In this document: one piece after another, positions 63,018 through 64,000 of the stretch
Layout: each line of letters opens with the position of its first letter
Position numbering within the stretch: the stretch's first letter is position 1
Assembly (NCBI GenBank): GCA_937899835.1
Contig: CALCCE010000306.1
Coordinates: forward strand, 1 to 64,000
Direction of reading: 5' to 3'
DNA from: an uncultured Flavobacteriales bacterium
GTDB lineage: Bacteria > Bacteroidota > Bacteroidia > Flavobacteriales_G > Salibacteraceae
Length of the DNA stretch: 64,000 bases
Made by a program: the position numbers and the translations under genes
The notes under the pieces: model-generated
Told to the model about the DNA's origin: nothing
What the model saw: only the letters and a program-made list of their open reading frames with translations
Databases searched by the model: none

Positions 63018-64000
63018 TTAGGCAGACCAAAGGGCATCGAGGAAATGTTTTTTCGCATCGAAAAGATGGGCCACCGTTGAAAAACCGGTGCGCGAAGCCA
63101 GCGCTTCTACCTGGCCAGGGAAATACTTGCGTGACACTTCGGTCTTGATGATCTCAGCCACTTCAAAATCCACGGTGTCGTCCAGGGCAGCGATGTAAAC
63201 CGATTGTTTCACTTTACTGACCAAACAACTGCGCGCCTCTCCATTGATGGCATCATAAAACGGATAGTGCTTAAAAGTGGACAAGTCGAATTCAGCACCC
63301 AACTCCCGGTTCATACGGTTGAGCAGATTGAGGTTGAACTGTGCGGTAACCCCTTTCGAGTCGTTGTAGGCCGCCAAAATCATGTCCGGGTCTTTGCGCA
63401 GGTCGAAACCCGTAAGCAGCAGATCCCCTTGCTTCATTCCCGCCTTCAGTTTTTCGAGAAAGTTGACCACCTCTACAAATTTCAGGTTGCCCACATTGCT
63501 ACCCAGAAATAACACTACCCGAGTGCGTTTAGCGTCTTCCGCCTTCAGGTTGTTGAGTGCTTGGAAATAGTCGTCCACAATGGCGTTCACCTGCAAATCA
63601 GGTATTTCCTGCTGCAATGTGTTGACCAACCCGTCGATCGCTTCGGTAGAAATGTCGACCGGTCGGTAGGTGAAATCGGCTCCGGCTTCCAGAAAGTGCC
63701 GAAGCAACACCTTGGTCTTGTAACCATCACCGGCTCCGAGTTCGATGATGTCGAACCCACCGGTGCGCTGGCAGTGATCCAGAATTTGTGATTTGTTCAG
63801 GTCCAGTACTTCGTATTCACAATCGGTGAGGTAATACTCGTCCAGGTTCATAATGTCCTGAAAAAGTTTGCTCCCGATTTCGTCGTAAAAGTATTTGGAA
63901 GGAATTTTTTTTGGCCGGGCCCAGAGTCCTTTGCGAATGTCGATGGCAAAGGGGCTCAGTGCTTGAGGGGCCGGATCAGAAGATTTTGTCGTAGAGTTCA
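63018..64000 (-). CDS. EgtD-like L-histidine N-alpha-methyltransferase (start just outside the window)
   Basis: This SAM-dependent methyltransferase has the signature start KYFYDEIGSKLFQDIMNLDEYY, in the form known from EgtD, and the SAM site IIELGAGDGYKT. EgtD trimethylates histidine to hercynine, the first step to ergothioneine. An internal Met at 63851 is not the start: family sequence continues upstream to the window edge. The edge reads (A)TG-AAC-TCT on this strand, so the true ATG probably uses base 64001 and the gene is complete but for one base. Whether an EgtB partner lies beyond cannot be seen. Confidence 0.88.
   Translation of the reverse strand, partial: NSTTKSSDPAPQALSPFAIDIRKGLWARPKKIPSKYFYDEIGSKLFQDIMNLDEYYLTDCEYEVLDLNKSQILDHCQRTGGFDIIELGAGDGYKTKVLLRHFLEAGADFTYRPVDISTEAIDGLVNTLQQEIPDLQVNAIVDDYFQALNNLKAEDAKRTRVVLFLGSNVGNLKFVEVVNFLEKLKAGMKQGDLLLTGFDLRKDPDMILAAYNDSKGVTAQFNLNLLNRMNRELGAEFDLSTFKHYPFYDAINGEARSCLVSKVKQSVYIAALDDTVDFEVAEIIKTEVSRKYFPGQVEALASRTGFSTVAHLFDAKKHFLDALWSA

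Noticed and set aside
63018-63851. Start of the EgtD-like gene at the Met at 63851
   Set aside because: The bases upstream continue in frame with strongly family-like sequence (KYFYDEIGSKLF), so this Met is internal.

Overview
The window looks like chromosomal DNA of a member of the Bacteroidota, probably Saprospiria-like (the phylum is well supported; the class is inference). Grounds: Y_Y_Y-propeller sensor kinases with a LytTR regulator, a TonB receptor with the phylum's typical look, a subtilisin-like protease with a type IX secretion C-terminal sorting domain, the lineage families DUF4292, DUF2805/TIGR03643 and DUF427, a conserved flippase-dut-nucleotidyltransferase-TPR-DUF4292-EnvC block, promoter elements close to TTTG-N19/20-TAnnTTTG, and roughly balanced base composition.

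Layout. (1) 7-3773, minus: a LytS-type propeller kinase and its LytTR response regulator, overlapping by 4 bases. (2) 3914-19720, minus: a tight seven-gene operon whose genes overlap by 4 bases or lie 4-29 bases apart. In transcription order it encodes a membrane-anchored STAND NTPase with WD40 repeats, a TonB-dependent receptor, a GNAT acyltransferase, a nucleotide-transporter-like protein with HEAT repeats and a degenerate cyclic-nucleotide-binding domain (cNBD), a propeller histidine kinase broken by an in-frame TAA, a response regulator fused to a class III adenylate cyclase, and an acyltransferase fused to a well-conserved cNBD. I know of no described system of this composition. It reads as a signal relay: an outside ligand is sensed, cAMP is made, and acyl transfer and transport respond. 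This is the main candidate for a new system. (3) 19847-28258: mixed genes, including a Coq4-like protein, a group II PLP decarboxylase, a Crp/Fnr regulator, a TPR-LuxR regulator, and TerB, DUF5655 and DUF2805 proteins. (4) 28272-35134, minus: envelope block with an EnvC-like factor, DUF4292 lipoprotein, TPR protein, sugar nucleotidyltransferase, dUTPase and flippase. (5) 35199-36568: enoyl-CoA hydratase and a DUF1801 protein. (6) 36569-37127: no protein gene, but a promoter, a rod-shaped RNA of about 215 nt resembling 6S RNA, and terminators. (7) 37128-45363, minus: an ECF sigma factor with a probable anti-sigma protein and two envelope proteins, a type IX-secreted protease and a YD-repeat-like protein. 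(8) 45546-47957: three tandem paralogous membrane proteins of unknown function and a DUF427 protein. (9) 48057-56390, plus: a perfect 25-bp palindrome followed by marR, pirin, MFS, and an RND adaptor-pump-TolC set, evidently a self-regulated efflux operon. (10) 56404-64000, minus: a bacillithiol-transferase-like DinB protein, a WG-repeat lipoprotein, the Prc/Tsp protease, an LD-carboxypeptidase, and an EgtD-like methyltransferase whose start probably lies one base beyond the window.

No rRNA, recognisable tRNA, CRISPR array, insertion sequence or phage gene was seen. Functions are inferred from motifs read by eye; no database search was run.
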